A stretch of DNA of 64,000 bases from NCBI RefSeq assembly GCF_017084445.1, contig NZ_CP070947.1:248001-312000 (forward strand). The letters are read 5' to 3'. The stretch is from Mycoplasma sp. Mirounga ES2805-ORL. Its GTDB lineage: Bacteria > Bacillota_I > Bacilli_A > Mycoplasmatales > Metamycoplasmataceae. This document shows positions 42,509 through 53,703 of this stretch, piece after piece; position 1 is the first letter of the stretch, and every line of letters begins with the position of its first letter. Made by a program: the position numbers and the translations under genes. The notes beneath the pieces are model-generated. The model was not told where the DNA came from and did no database searches. It worked only from the letters and a program-made list of their open reading frames with translations.

Positions 42509-43989
42509 AATAAGCCATCCTCATTTTTCTTAATAGAAGTTTTCTTGTTCGATTTGTCTTCATTTGCAAATTCACCAAATTCACCAAATGATTTTTCATA
42601 CGAAATATTATCGCTAATTTTTCTAGAAATAGATTTACGTTTTGAAAGTTTCATAGACTTACGGCGTGCTTGAAATTGTTGAATAGTTTCAATAGACACA
42701 CTAACCAAAATCATCATCCCTGTTCCACCAAAAGCAATTATTGGCGGAAAGTCAAGTAATATTGTTTGCAAATAATTAAATGAAACTAAGATAACTAAAT
42801 AAAATCCACTAAAAATTGACAGTCTAATAACAATACTTACTAGATAATCTTCCGTTTGCTCACCGGGTTGAATGCCAGGAATAAAAGTTGAACTTTTGGC
42901 AAAATCTTCACTAATTTTATCAACTCTAGATTGTTGAATACCCATAATAAAACTAAAGAAGAACGTGACAAGTACAAGCAATGAAAGACCTATTGGCTGG
43001 GTGAAGTTCATATTTGCTTCAATCCATAATTTTCCATCATTACCCGGTGGTAATATTCTAGCTATCATTAATGGAAAGCTTATTAACATAGTTGCAAAAA
43101 TTATAGGCATAATTCCACCAGGATTTAATTTAATAGGCAACTTACCCATTTCTTTAATATTTCTGCTACGTCCGGCGCCTATTTGTTGAATAGGTATATG
43201 TCTTTCACTATTATAAATTAATCCAATAATAAATATTACTGTTGCATAGACAAATATATATGTTAGTAGTTTTAATGATCCGATAAATAATGTTGTATTG
43301 TTTTCTGTTCCAACAAAATAACTAAATGCACCTTTAAATTGGGCAGGTAAACCAAATGCTATACCAACAAAAATAATTAAACTAGTTCCATTCCCGATTC
43401 CACGATCAGTAATTTGTTCAGCTAAAAATAATGAAAACAATGAACCACCAATAAGAATCATAGGCAATAAAAAATATTGTGTGACATTTAGAGTGCTTTC
43501 ACCATTAACGGGAACAATAGATATAAATCCATTTTGTCCAATTGATAATGACTTTGTTAGTAGTATTGCTTGTGGTACAGATATGAACAAGGTTAAGATA
43601 CGTGTAATAACATTTAATTTTCTTCTGCCTTGAGGTCCACTTTGACCTAATTTTTGAATTGCCGGAAATGCGCTTGTTTGAAGTAAGGACATAATCAAAC
43701 TAGCATTAATGAATGGACTAATCCCAAGTGCAACTAAACTAAAATTTTTAAGTCCTCCACCGCCGACTAAATTTAGAGTGTTGAAGAATACATCTTCTTC
43801 AATTCTCTCAGAAGATTTTATTTTAACAAATGGAGCTTTTATTGTGGTCATAACCAAATAAATTGAGAGAAGCAAAAGTGTTCATAAAAATTTTTTAGTG
43901 ATATCTTTGTTTTGTCAAAAACCTTTTCATCAATTCTTAATTTTTAAAACACCACTAGAAAAATTTAATTTATTAAAAAAGTTTTTCAT
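42502..43989 (-). CDS. secY: Protein translocase channel SecY
   Basis: This 495-residue channel has about ten membrane helices, with the SecY stretches LGISPFINASLIMSLLQTSAFP, the plug region, DRGIGNGTSLIIFVGI, and the cytoplasmic loop GIQPGEQTEDYL. The N-terminus has UGA Trp codons (NWWKGFWQN), so the true start is the ATG at 43989 with AAAGGAG upstream rather than a later Met. The last codon before TAG is a UGA Trp. A charged C-terminal tail is present. The usual upstream neighbour rplO is absent; 43990-44310 holds only AT-rich promoter DNA. Confidence 0.96.
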
Positions 43990-44310
43990 TCGTTCTCCTT
44001 TGCTTCTCAAACTTATATCTTTTTAGCGTCTAAATGCATAAATAGTTTATGACTTTCAATACACTAATATTTAATCTATTCGACATTTAATTAAAGGTAC
44101 TAAATTTAAATATAAATTAAACAAAAGTATATTAATAAAACTAATAATTTAACTAAGTAATTATATATAAATTAAAATAAAAAGAACATATTTTTTTAAA
44201 CTAAATTCATAAATAAAAGAAACCAGATGATTTAAACCAAAAAAATATGCAAAAATAAGATTTGTATTTAAATATATTTTTTATGTAAAACGCTGTTTTA
44301 TAGGTAAAAA
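43990..44310. other. AT-rich intergenic region upstream of secY
   Basis: About 320 bp without a gene. It holds the promoter region for the secY operon and the 3' flank of recO, including a weak AAAAC-gct-GTTTT hairpin near 44287-44300. I see no RNA gene or repeat in it. Confidence 0.5.
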
Positions 44311-44997
44311 CTAAAAATTTATAAATATTCCATTATTTGTTAAGTAATCTACTAATTCAGTAAATAATATCTGATTAACTTCAGGGGAGGTTTGCTCTAA
44401 AAATATATCTAAATTGTTAAATAGATAGTAGTAACTTTTTAATTCTTTTGTTCATCTTATTTCAACTTTATGTTCTCCACACAAAAATCCTCCCTTATAT
44501 AGTTTAAAATCACATAAGTTACTTGGGGTATCACATTCAGAACATGATGAAAAATTAATTCCAATACCGAAATAATTTAAACTTTGTCCTAATAAGTAAG
44601 TTAAAAGATATTCTTGTTTATCCCCTTTATTTAGAAAAATAAGTATTCTTTCGTACGCCTTAAAAACATCTTGGCAAGGGTCTTGAAAGTTTTTTAAAAA
44701 ATTAGTTGCCTTTTTTACAAAAACTAAATTAAATGGATTAGAGTAATCCACTTCATTTAGTAAAGTAGCTTTCTTTAGTCTTGAAATAGAGTTAGTCAAG
44801 CGAGATTTAAAATACTCTATTTGTGAAATTGAACCAATCATTAAGTTTGCCTTATTTTTACTTTCAGGTTTGTTAATCCCTCTAGCAAGCAATCTTTTAG
44901 TACCGTTTTTTGTGAGAACATCTACATAGCAATCATATTCTGATTCGGGTTTATCTTTGATGCTTAGTACAATCATTTTTTCAATAGTTTCAGCCAT
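44311..44997 (-). CDS. recO: DNA repair protein RecO
   Basis: This 228-residue protein would load RecA via RecF/RecO/RecR. Residues 1-80 form the OB-fold (MIVLSIKDKPESEYDCYVDVLTKNG, RLLARGINKPESKN), residues 85-160 are helical, and a zinc-type Cys cluster is visible (FSSCSECD and GGFLCGEH). It is close to family length. GGAG before the ATG fits. One UGA Trp near residue 182. Divergent from the fakA operon. Confidence 0.85.
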
Positions 44998-45155
44998 AAT
45001 TCTCCAACATTTTACAAATGTTATATATAAAATTTATAAATATAGATTTTCCATATATATTGTTAATTATAAATACATATTATATATTTATATCAATCTA
45101 AATTAATAATATGCTAAAATAATCAACATGCTGCAAAGCGAGAGAAAGGAATATT

Positions 45156-45431
45156 ATGGATCTTGATGTTTTGAAAAAACTTTTTATAGATAGCTTAGAA
45201 TCTACACCAGGAATTAAATCAATTTCAAATTCCGAATATAGTGAAAATGATATTGTAGTCGAGGAAATTAATGGCAAATTTTGCTTTAAGGCGCAAATTA
45301 CAATTTTGAGAAATGAATCAGCAAAAAATATAATAAACCTTGTAAGTTCTCACTTAAGATACAAATTAAAGGAAAGCGGTTCAATTATTGGAAAAATTAA
45401 TTTAATTATTGGAGGTATCACAAATGAATAA
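45156..45431 (+). CDS. Asp23/Gls24-like protein (YloU type)
   Basis: This 91-residue protein has the alternating strand pattern of the Asp23 family (GIKSISNSEYSEN, IVVEEINGKFCFKAQITI) and lies directly ahead of fakA, as yloU precedes yloV in Bacillus. It is shorter than Gls24 proteins and has no His/Lys-rich start. AGAAAGGA precedes ATG by 5 bases. Its end overlaps the fakA start by 8 bp. Function in the fatty-acid kinase operon is unknown. Confidence 0.75.
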   Translation: MDLDVLKKLFIDSLESTPGIKSISNSEYSENDIVVEEINGKFCFKAQITILRNESAKNIINLVSSHLRYKLKESGSIIGKINLIIGGITNE

Positions 45432-47052
45432 AAAAATTGATGGTCAAATATTTAAACAAATGATTATATCCGGATCTAATAACTTATTCAACCAAAAAAA
45501 TAGAATAGATGCTCTAAATGTTTTCCCTGTACCTGATGGAGATACTGGAACTAACATGGCTTCAACAGCTGCTAATTCTGCAAACGAAATTAAGAATAAC
45601 TCATCAACTAATCTAGCAGAAATATCAGCTGCAGTTTCAAAGGGAATGCTTTTTGGTGCTAGAGGCAATAGTGGAGTTATCCTCAGTCAAATTTTTAAAG
45701 GTATTTCTTTAGGTTTTGAAGGAAAAGAATCAGCAGATGCTAATTTATTATTGGAGGCATTTAAAAAAGCAACTGAAAAAGCTTACCAATCAGTTTTAAA
45801 GCCAGTTGAAGGAACCATTCTAACTGTTATACGCGAAACAACGGAACAACTAACAAAATCAGAAGAAGCAAAAGAATCGGTCGAAACCTTTTTTAAAAAA
45901 GCTTACGAATTTGCAAAAGAGTCATGTAAAAATACCCCAAATAAATTAAAGGTTTTACGAGAAGTGGGTGTTACAGACTCAGGTGGAGAAGGATTTTTAA
46001 CTATCTTGGAAGGAATGTACAAATTTTTAGAATCTGGAAAAGTTATTGAAAAAAGTGATATCGAAAATGATCCAAACAAATTCATTTCGGACGATGAAGT
46101 GTTTGAGGGAGAGTTTGGGTATTGCACCGAATTTATTATCGAGCTTGAAAATCCTGAAGAATTTGATAAAAAGGATTTTGAAAAGAAATTGAACAAAAAG
46201 GCAACAAGTTTAGTTATTGTTCAAGATAATGAAATAGTTAAAGTTCATGGACATACACTAAAACCTGGAGAATTATTAAATTTTGCTCAAAAATATGGAG
46301 AGTTTATAAAAATTAAATCCGAAAATATGAGTTTACAAGCATCAGAATCAAGAAACAAGAAAAATAGTAAACAACAATCAAATTCTAAAAATTTAACTAA
46401 ATGCGGAATTGTTTCATGCAATTTAGGTAACGGAATAATTAACAGAATGCAAGAATTTGGTTGTGACGCAATTATTGAGAGTGGACAAACACAAAACCCA
46501 AGCGCACAAGATATTGTAGATGCTATTAATTCAGTTAATGCAGAAAATATCTTTGTCTTGCCAAACAACAAAAATATTTTTTTAGCTGCGGAACAAGCAG
46601 CGCAAATAATTAATGACAAAAAAGTTTTTATTATCCCAACAAAAAGTCAAGCACAAGGTTTTACTGCACTACTTAATTTTGATGCTGATGCAACAGCTGA
46701 GGAAAACAAAGATACTTTAAATGAGGCTATTAAACTTATTAAGTCTGGTGAAGTAACACAAAGTATAAGAACAACTAAAATTGACGGCATTAAAATTAAA
46801 GAAGGTGAATTTATAGCTATTTATGATTCTAAAATAGTTGCAGCAAAAAACTCATATATTAGCGCTACAAAAGAATTGATTAAAAAAGCTATTACTGAAG
46901 ATAGTGAAATAATTACTATTTATTATGGAAATGATGCTAGCGAAGATGATGCTAATGAAATCAAAAATTTTGTTGAAAGTAATTATGATGTCGAAATTGA
47001 AATTATAAATGGTAATCAACCACACTATCACTTTATCATAGGATTTGAATAA
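45424..47052 (+). CDS. fakA: Fatty acid kinase catalytic subunit FakA (YloV, DhaK/DhaL-type)
   Basis: This 542-residue kinase phosphorylates fatty acids held by DegV/FakB proteins. The DhaL-type kinase domain starts ALNVFPVPDGDTGTNMASTA (residues about 35) with ARGNSGVILSQIFKG near 80 and DSGGEGF near 185. The linker and C-terminal EDD-like domain include GCDAIIESGQTQNPSAQDIVDAI. The start is the ATG at 45424 with GGAGG 8 bases before it; the TTG earlier in frame is not needed. A DegV gene is at 14617. Confidence 0.94.
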   Translation: MNKKIDGQIFKQMIISGSNNLFNQKNRIDALNVFPVPDGDTGTNMASTAANSANEIKNNSSTNLAEISAAVSKGMLFGARGNSGVILSQIFKGISLGFEGKESADANLLLEAFKKATEKAYQSVLKPVEGTILTVIRETTEQLTKSEEAKESVETFFKKAYEFAKESCKNTPNKLKVLREVGVTDSGGEGFLTILEGMYKFLESGKVIEKSDIENDPNKFISDDEVFEGEFGYCTEFIIELENPEEFDKKDFEKKLNKKATSLVIVQDNEIVKVHGHTLKPGELLNFAQKYGEFIKIKSENMSLQASESRNKKNSKQQSNSKNLTKCGIVSCNLGNGIINRMQEFGCDAIIESGQTQNPSAQDIVDAINSVNAENIFVLPNNKNIFLAAEQAAQIINDKKVFIIPTKSQAQGFTALLNFDADATAEENKDTLNEAIKLIKSGEVTQSIRTTKIDGIKIKEGEFIAIYDSKIVAAKNSYISATKELIKKAITEDSEIITIYYGNDASEDDANEIKNFVESNYDVEIEIINGNQPHYHFIIGFE

Positions 47053-47065
47053 AGGTGGTTTCATA

Positions 47066-48070
47066 ATGTATAAAATAGCTTTTGATATTGTTGGAAATGA
47101 CAACGGAATAAAAAACGCACTAGAGGCAAGTACTAAATTTGTAAAAGATAATAAAAATTTTGAAATTACTTTAGTAGGCCCTGAAAAAGAAATCAAAAAT
47201 TATTATGAAAATAATAAAATAGATATTTCAAAATTAAATATTTCTATAATTAATAATCCCAATAATTTTGAAGATCCTAAAAACATTAGACAAAGTTTGC
47301 ATGAAAAAACAGCAATGAATGATGCTATAGATTTGGTTAATAACAATAAATGTGATGCCGTTTTATCCTCGGGAGATTCAGGCATGTTTTTAGCTTTAAG
47401 TAGTTTTAAGTTAAAAAAAATTGAAGGTATCTCAAGAGCTGCTTTCATGCCCATGATGCCAACTATAAGTGGCAAAAAATTCTTTCTACTTGATGTTGGA
47501 GCAAACATAAATACTACTAGTGAATACTTAGTAGAATGAGCTAAAATAGCTTCTATTTTTGCTGAAGTATTTTTTGAAAAAAATAACCCAACAGTTTCAT
47601 TACTTAATATAGGAACTGAAGATTTTAAAGGTTTAGACTTTGTAAGAGAAGCTAATTTAAGTTTAAAAAATCAAAATGAACTTAATTATATTGGTTTTAG
47701 CGAACCAAGAGACATACTTAGAGGCTTAGCGGATGTTGTTGTTATTGATGGCTATGGCGGTAATTTGGTTTTAAAAAGTTTAGAAGGAGCAATATTAAGT
47801 TTTAAAGATCTTTTAAAAGAAAAAATAATGAAAAAGTCAATTAGAAAAATAGGATATTTACTTTCAAAAGGTGCATATAAAGATGTGGCCGAAACACTAG
47901 ATTATAGAAATGTTGGGGCTGCTTGAGTTGTCGGACTTAATGGAATGGCGATCAAGTCACATGGTGGCAGTGATGTTAAAGCGTATTTAGGAGCTCTAAA
48001 CCAAATAAAAATAGGACTTGAAAAGAATATCTTAAACAAGGTGAAAGAACGTATATATGAAAAAAAATAA
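47066..48070 (+). CDS. plsX: Phosphate acyltransferase PlsX
   Basis: This 334-residue enzyme converts acyl donors to acyl-phosphate for glycerolipid synthesis, and in this setting could also use the FakA product. It has the PlsX stretches KIAFDIVGNDNG (start), DAVLSSGDSGMFLAL, IEGISRAAF, LLDVGANINTTSEYLVEW and NVGAAWVVGLNG. AAAGGTGG precedes ATG at 47066. Two or more UGA Trp codons. Its last 14 bp overlap rnc. Confidence 0.94.
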
Positions 48071-48788
48071 TTTTATTTACTTTAATAACATAAAAAAGTG
48101 AAAAAGTGACTTAATCGATTATATTAAGACTAGCTTAAATATTAATGTTAATAATCCTCAGTTATATGAAACTGCTTTAACACATCCATCATACATTAAA
48201 CATAGCAAGCAAGAAGAAGATTCTAGAGTCGGTCAATATCAGGAACTAGAATTCCTAGGGGACAGCATTCTTCAATTTTTAGTTTCTGATTATATTTTTA
48301 AAAAGCATAAAAATTTAGATCAAGGATCGCTAACTTTGCTTAGATCTAAATTAGTTTGCACAAAAGCATTAGCAAATGTAACAAATGAAATTCAATTAAA
48401 AAAATATATACTAACAGGACCTGGTGGAATGTATGAAAATGTTATTAGAAGTCAAAAAGTTGCTGCAGACATTTTTGAATCATTGGTTGCTGCAATATAT
48501 TTAGATCAAGATATAAATGTTACTAGAAAATTTGTTGATCACCATGTTTGCTCGAAAGATGAATTACTAATACAGCAGGAATCATTAAAAGACTATAAAA
48601 CAACATTTCAAGAGTATATTCAAAGTTTTTCAAAAATTGCTGTTACTTACGAAACTAAAAGCGTTGCCGAACACTTCGAGTCTGAAGCTAAACATGACAA
48701 TAAAATATATGGTAAAGGCAAAGGAAAAAGTAAAAGCGAAGCTGAGGAAAATGCTGCTAAAGAAGCATTAAAAAAATTAAAAGTTTAA
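48057..48788 (+). CDS. rnc: Ribonuclease III
   Basis: This 243-residue enzyme cuts double-stranded RNA. The signature YQELEFLGDSILQFLVSDYIF supplies the catalytic acidic residues near residue 65; a second pair is in AADIFESLVAAIYLDQD near 140. The dsRNA-binding domain follows at about 165-243 (DYKTTFQEYIQ ... AEENAAKEALKKL). It starts inside plsX, out of frame, and precedes smc, the conserved order. Confidence 0.95.
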
Positions 48789-48843
48789 AGTTAAAATACA
48801 AATAGAAATGTAAAATTAAATAGTTAGTTTATAAAGGAGTTTT

Positions 48844-51819
48844 ATGAAATTAATTAAAGTAGAAGCACACGGTTTTAAATCCTTCGCTGAACCAATTTCA
48901 CTTAAATTTGATGGTGGTGTTGTTGGAATAGTTGGTCCTAACGGTTCAGGAAAATCAAATATTAATGATGCAATTAAATGGGTTTTAGGTGAAAGAAGTG
49001 CAAAAGAACTACGTGGAAATAACATGGATGATGTTATTTTTGCAGGTTCTAAAACAGCACAACCTCTAAATAAAGCAATTGTTACTTTAACTTTTGATAA
49101 TAAAGATGGTTTGAGCAGTATCCCTCATGAAACTGTTGTTATCTCTCGTGTTCTTGAAAGAGGTACCGGGAACAATGTTTACTATTTAAATGGTGAAGTT
49201 TGTAGACAAAAAGACATCTTATCAATCGCTATGGAAAGTGGGATTGGTAAGTCTTCTTTAGCTATTATTTCACAGGGAACAGTTAGTGATATAGCTGAAG
49301 CAACAGCTGAAGAAAGAAAAGCAATTTTTGAAGAAGCGGCTGGTGTCTCAAAATACAAATTTAGAAAAAAAGAAGCTCTAAGCAAATTATCTAAAACACA
49401 AGAAGGATTAGATCAAATTAGATTACTAATAGCAGAAATCGAAAGAAAGCTTAACCCTCTTAGAAAACAAGCAGAAAAAGCTAAAGTATACATTGCCAAA
49501 AGTGAAGAATTAAAATCTGTTGAAGTTGGTTTACTAGTAGATAATATTCAACACTTCGGTGGAAAATATGAAGAATTAAGTTTAGAACTTGAGGGGGTTG
49601 CGGAAACTAAAAGCGATCTTGAGAAAAGAAGTGAAGAAGCTGAGGCTAAAATAAATCAAAATCAATCATTCAAAGCCACAGCTGAGGCTGAATTAAAAAC
49701 ATTATCAATTGAACTTGAATCAGTAAGAGAAAGATTAAATAAATTAGGTTTATCTTTAGCTCGTGAAAATGAACGTGAGCGGATGATTGCTGAAGGACAA
49801 CTAAAAGTTGACAAAGATGAAACAATTAAAGCTTATAAAAAATTATTAATTTCACACGGTAATAGAATCAATTATCTTAAAAAAGAAATTCAAAATATTG
49901 AAAACAAAATAAAAGATAATCAAAATAATATTCAAACCTATGATGATGAAATCAACTTAATTACAGTTAAATTCAATAAAAAGAAGAATGATTTGTTTAA
50001 AGTTGAAACTCACTTAAATATTTTAAATAGTCAAAAAGAAAATAATACTTTTCTATTTAAAGGAACAAAAAATATACTAGAAAATAAATCATATTTTGGT
50101 CGTTCATTAAAAGGAACTGTCGCTGATTTAATTAAAGTTCCTAATGAATATTTAACAGCTATAGAAGCTATTCTAGCAAACGCAAGTCAACATTTAGTTG
50201 TTGATACATCTGAAACGGCTGTTAAAGGTGTAAATTTCTTAAAGGAAAATAATGGCGGTAGAGCAACATTTATTCCATTAAGTGTAATCCAACCCAAATC
50301 AATTCGTGATGACCATTTATTAGCGATCCAAGGGCACCCGGGTTTTATCGGCATTGCGTGTGATTTAATTAACATTGATCCTTCCTTTGATGTACTATCT
50401 AAATTCCTATTAGGAAACATAATAATTGCAGATGATGTTCAAAATGCAAATAAGATTTCCGGAATACTTGATAGAAGATACATGGTTGTTTCATTAGATG
50501 GTGACACAATTAGGGCTGGTGGAGTTATAATGGGCGGAACTAAAGCTTCATCTCAATCTATGCTTAACTTTGACGAAAAAATTAAACAACTTCAAGACTT
50601 AATACCAGGTTTAGAAGCTGATATACATGCTAATGAAACTAAATTAAATGAAATCCAAAACTACCGTCATAGTGCAATCGAATTGGATGCACAATTAAAA
50701 AATCAAAAAACTAATTTAGTTGTTGATGAAAGACAAGAACAAGCTTTATTTGATGAATATAATATTAAACTTAAGAGTATATCAAATCAACAAATTGAAC
50801 TTGAGGATAAAGGAATTAGCGCTCAAAGTCAACAAGCAGACCTACAAGTGTTAGAAAGTAGAAAAGTGGCTTTAGAGGCTGAATTTAGAGCAAAAAGTGA
50901 ACGTGTTGATTCTATTGGATACACAATTAATTCAACACAAAAAATGAAAAATGATTATGACACAACATTAAGAAATCTTTTAGTGTCATTTGCTAAAAAA
51001 ATAGCAGAAAAAGAAAAATCAAAACTTTTACTTGATCAATCAAGAGAAAGACTTGCTGCACAATATAAAATGACATTTGAAAGTGCGGCTGAAAACTTCA
51101 AACTTGAAATGAACCGTGATAAAGCGGAAGAAATTGTTAGATTTTTAAGAGAAGAAATTGACAAATTAGGTAGTGTTAACTTAGAGGCTCTAGAAACATT
51201 GGTTGAAGAAGAAAAAAGATATAACAACTACGTTGATGGTGAAAAAGAATTATCTGAAGCTAAAGAAACAATTGAAAATGCAATAGCGGATATGGACAAA
51301 ATAATAACCACAAGATTAGCTAATATTATTCATGATGTTAATGATGAATTTAATAATGTCTTTAATACAATGTTTGGCGGTGGACATGCAAAACTATATT
51401 TCACGGATCCTAAAAATATTTTAGATTCAGGTGTAGAAATTGAAGCTCAACCTCCGGGCAAGAATATCAAGAATTTAAAACTCTTCTCAGGAGGAGAAAA
51501 ATCATTAATTGCTATATCTCTATTATTTGGTATATTAAAAGCAAGACCTCTTCCTCTTTGTATACTTGACGAAGTAGAAGCTGCATTGGATGAGGCTAAT
51601 GTTGTTAGATATGCTGAATACCTACAAAAATTGAAACCTAAAACTCAATTTTTAGTTATTACTCACCGTCATGGAACAATGAGCAGGGTTGACTCATTAT
51701 TTGGAGCCACAATGCAAAACAGAGGAATGACAACTTTCTTCACAATTGAATTAGCTGAAGCTAAAAAATTAGTCGAAGATGAACAAAAAGAACCACAAGA
51801 TAAAAAATCAGAAATGTAA
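48844..51819 (+). CDS. smc: Chromosome segregation ATPase SMC
   Basis: This 991-residue protein condenses the chromosome. Head: Walker A VGPNGSGKSN near residue 32, GAGSR-like GERSAKELRG. Two coiled-coil arms flank a hinge near residues 420-560 (SLKGTVADLIKVPNEYLTAIEAIL, GGRATFIPLSV). The C-terminal head has the signature LFSGGEKSL near 880 and Walker B LCILDEVEAALDEANV near 905. No UGA Trp disrupts it. AAAGGAG precedes ATG. The arms are shorter than in Bacillus SMC, hence under 1000 residues. Confidence 0.97.
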   Translation: MKLIKVEAHGFKSFAEPISLKFDGGVVGIVGPNGSGKSNINDAIKWVLGERSAKELRGNNMDDVIFAGSKTAQPLNKAIVTLTFDNKDGLSSIPHETVVISRVLERGTGNNVYYLNGEVCRQKDILSIAMESGIGKSSLAIISQGTVSDIAEATAEERKAIFEEAAGVSKYKFRKKEALSKLSKTQEGLDQIRLLIAEIERKLNPLRKQAEKAKVYIAKSEELKSVEVGLLVDNIQHFGGKYEELSLELEGVAETKSDLEKRSEEAEAKINQNQSFKATAEAELKTLSIELESVRERLNKLGLSLARENERERMIAEGQLKVDKDETIKAYKKLLISHGNRINYLKKEIQNIENKIKDNQNNIQTYDDEINLITVKFNKKKNDLFKVETHLNILNSQKENNTFLFKGTKNILENKSYFGRSLKGTVADLIKVPNEYLTAIEAILANASQHLVVDTSETAVKGVNFLKENNGGRATFIPLSVIQPKSIRDDHLLAIQGHPGFIGIACDLINIDPSFDVLSKFLLGNIIIADDVQNANKISGILDRRYMVVSLDGDTIRAGGVIMGGTKASSQSMLNFDEKIKQLQDLIPGLEADIHANETKLNEIQNYRHSAIELDAQLKNQKTNLVVDERQEQALFDEYNIKLKSISNQQIELEDKGISAQSQQADLQVLESRKVALEAEFRAKSERVDSIGYTINSTQKMKNDYDTTLRNLLVSFAKKIAEKEKSKLLLDQSRERLAAQYKMTFESAAENFKLEMNRDKAEEIVRFLREEIDKLGSVNLEALETLVEEEKRYNNYVDGEKELSEAKETIENAIADMDKIITTRLANIIHDVNDEFNNVFNTMFGGGHAKLYFTDPKNILDSGVEIEAQPPGKNIKNLKLFSGGEKSLIAISLLFGILKARPLPLCILDEVEAALDEANVVRYAEYLQKLKPKTQFLVITHRHGTMSRVDSLFGATMQNRGMTTFFTIELAEAKKLVEDEQKEPQDKKSEM

Positions 51820-51827
51820 ATATAAAG

Positions 51828-51852
51828 GTAACACAGTTGAGTGTTACTTTTT
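51828..51852 (+). terminator. Terminator of the fakA-smc operon
   Basis: GTAACAC-agttga-GTGTTAC (51828-51834 with 51841-51847) followed by five T's. Confidence 0.8.
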
Positions 51853-51939
51853 AATAAAATCAAATTACCTAAAAATTAAAAAATATGATCTTGGTAAATA
51901 ATAATGAAAAATGAAGTTATATTTTTCATAGATATATTG

Positions 51940-52120
51940 AAGTAGCATTTACAAATTTCATGCAGCGATTAACCTAAAAAAGAATATAGAAGATAAATCA
52001 AATAATATAATAAAAGAATTACTAGAAAAAATTACGTATAATAAAATTTCATAGCAAAGTAAAACATGTTAGAACGGCAAGATTTATCTACTATAATCTA
52101 GTTAATGAATCTTAAATCAT
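51940..52120 (+). pseudogene. Possible decayed coding sequence downstream of smc
   Basis: A stretch reading ...YKFHAAINLKKNIEDKSN... and, after a stop, KVKHVRTARFIYYNLVNES keeps protein-like composition across two neighbouring open pieces (51938-52051 and about 52054-52113), with no start or ribosome site. It may be a gene remnant; the family is not recognised. The rest of 51853-52289 shows nothing. Confidence 0.3.
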
Positions 52121-52289
52121 TTGATGAAAATATATGATATTAGCAACAAAGATTTTATAATCAAATGTTATAGAAAGCTACCTACTTTTAAAAAAAAATT
52201 AGAAAAAATCATAATTTAAAATACTTAAACAGATTTTTTAACAAAAGAAACATATTTAGAAAAGTTCTAAACCTTTAAATTTAATTAAA

Positions 52290-52323
52290 AATCAAGTAGT
52301 AATATTTTATCTACTTGATTTTT
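52290..52323. terminator. Bidirectional terminator
   Basis: AAATCAAGTAG/CTACTTGATTT (52290-52300 with 52312-52322) with A's and T's at the ends; it can terminate yitT on the minus strand. Confidence 0.8.
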
Positions 52324-52326
52324 AAT

Positions 52327-53580
52327 TTATTCATCAACAAATTTAGTATTAAATTGCCCAATAATTGAATGTACTTTTTTAACATTAATTCAAAGAGTAG
52401 GATCAAGCCTTCTCAAATCTTTAATAAAAGGTTTTGTCTCAAAAAGAAGCATTGTTGTTTCAATTTTATATACCGGTTTGCCCGTGTATCCACTTTCAGC
52501 AGTATGAATTGAATATGCATGTCAATATTCAATAACTTTAAGGAATTTAATAGTTTTTTTAGGATTTGCAGTTCAAATTTCTACAGCAACTTTTTTATAT
52601 TTCGGATAAATGAAATGAATCATTATATTAACAATAAATATATATTGTAAACTTGTATATTCTCTAAGACCAAAGATAACACCAGGTTTTACAGTAACAA
52701 CTTCATGTTTTACTCCACCAATCATTTCAATAGAATTAGTTGCGAGATGTGGAGCATGAGGTTTTACAAATGCAAATATTAATAAGAATGTTATTGTTGT
52801 TAAAAATGAAATAATATATAAGATTGAAGAAATATTTTTTTGTTTTTTAGTTGAAAAATAATATGCAATTATATCCGTCCCACCAGTTGAACCACCATGT
52901 TTTCAAGCAATAGAAATTGCAAAACCTAAAAATACTGAACCTATAAGACCATTAAGAAATATTGGTCATTGATCCGGATTTTCATATTTTGTTATAACAT
53001 GAGTTACTGGATCCTTGAATTCAAGTATCGAATTTCATCCGGGAGAAATATTAATTCTTTCCTTAATGAAATTTTCAACAGCTGGTATTGTTGTAAAAAA
53101 TAAATTAGTAATTATTTGGAATAGCATGAAAGCTATTGTTAGAAATGTAAAACTTTTTTTAGATCTCCAACTAAAAATTAAAAATAGAGGTATATTAGTG
53201 GCTAAATATATTGCAGCAAATCAAGGTTCAACATTAGGATGCAATATTATGGCTAAAACAGCAATACCTGAAATACCACTAGGAACTGTATTAGCTTTAT
53301 TTAAAAATGCAATAACTCCAAAGTTAAAAATAATAGCAGCAATAAACATATAAGTTAATTTAATAGAAATATCTTTTATAAATCTTTTGCGTCTATTAAT
53401 GTCTTTTTTATTTTGAACATTCTTATCGCTTTTATAAATAAATAATTCTAGGTTCTTAACGTCTAAGTCTTCATCATTATCTGCTTCATCCGCATTATTT
53501 ATTTCTTCAAGTTTTGTTACAATAAGTTTTTTTTCTTCAATAGCATATTTATTTTCTTTTTCTAAAAATGTTTTTTCCAT
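52327..53580 (-). CDS. YitT family membrane protein
   Basis: This 417-residue protein has a charged N-terminal extension of about 75 residues with many Glu/Asp/Lys, then about five to six membrane helices with the YitT/DUF161 pattern (FNFGVIAFLNKANTVPSGISGIAV, ISIAWKHGGSTGGTDIIAYYFS) and a C-terminal DUF2179-type domain (KPVYKIETTMLLFETKPFIKDLRRLD). The role of YitT proteins is unknown (transport proposed). AAGGAA precedes ATG. Several UGA Trp codons. Confidence 0.85.
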
Positions 53581-53703
53581 AACTATTCCTTAATAATACG
53601 TTTTTGTATATTTTAGTTTACTTTTGGTTTTTACATAACAAATTTAAGAAATAATTATTATTGTTTAAGTTTTAAAATTAATTATATTGAAAACATATAA
53701 AGA

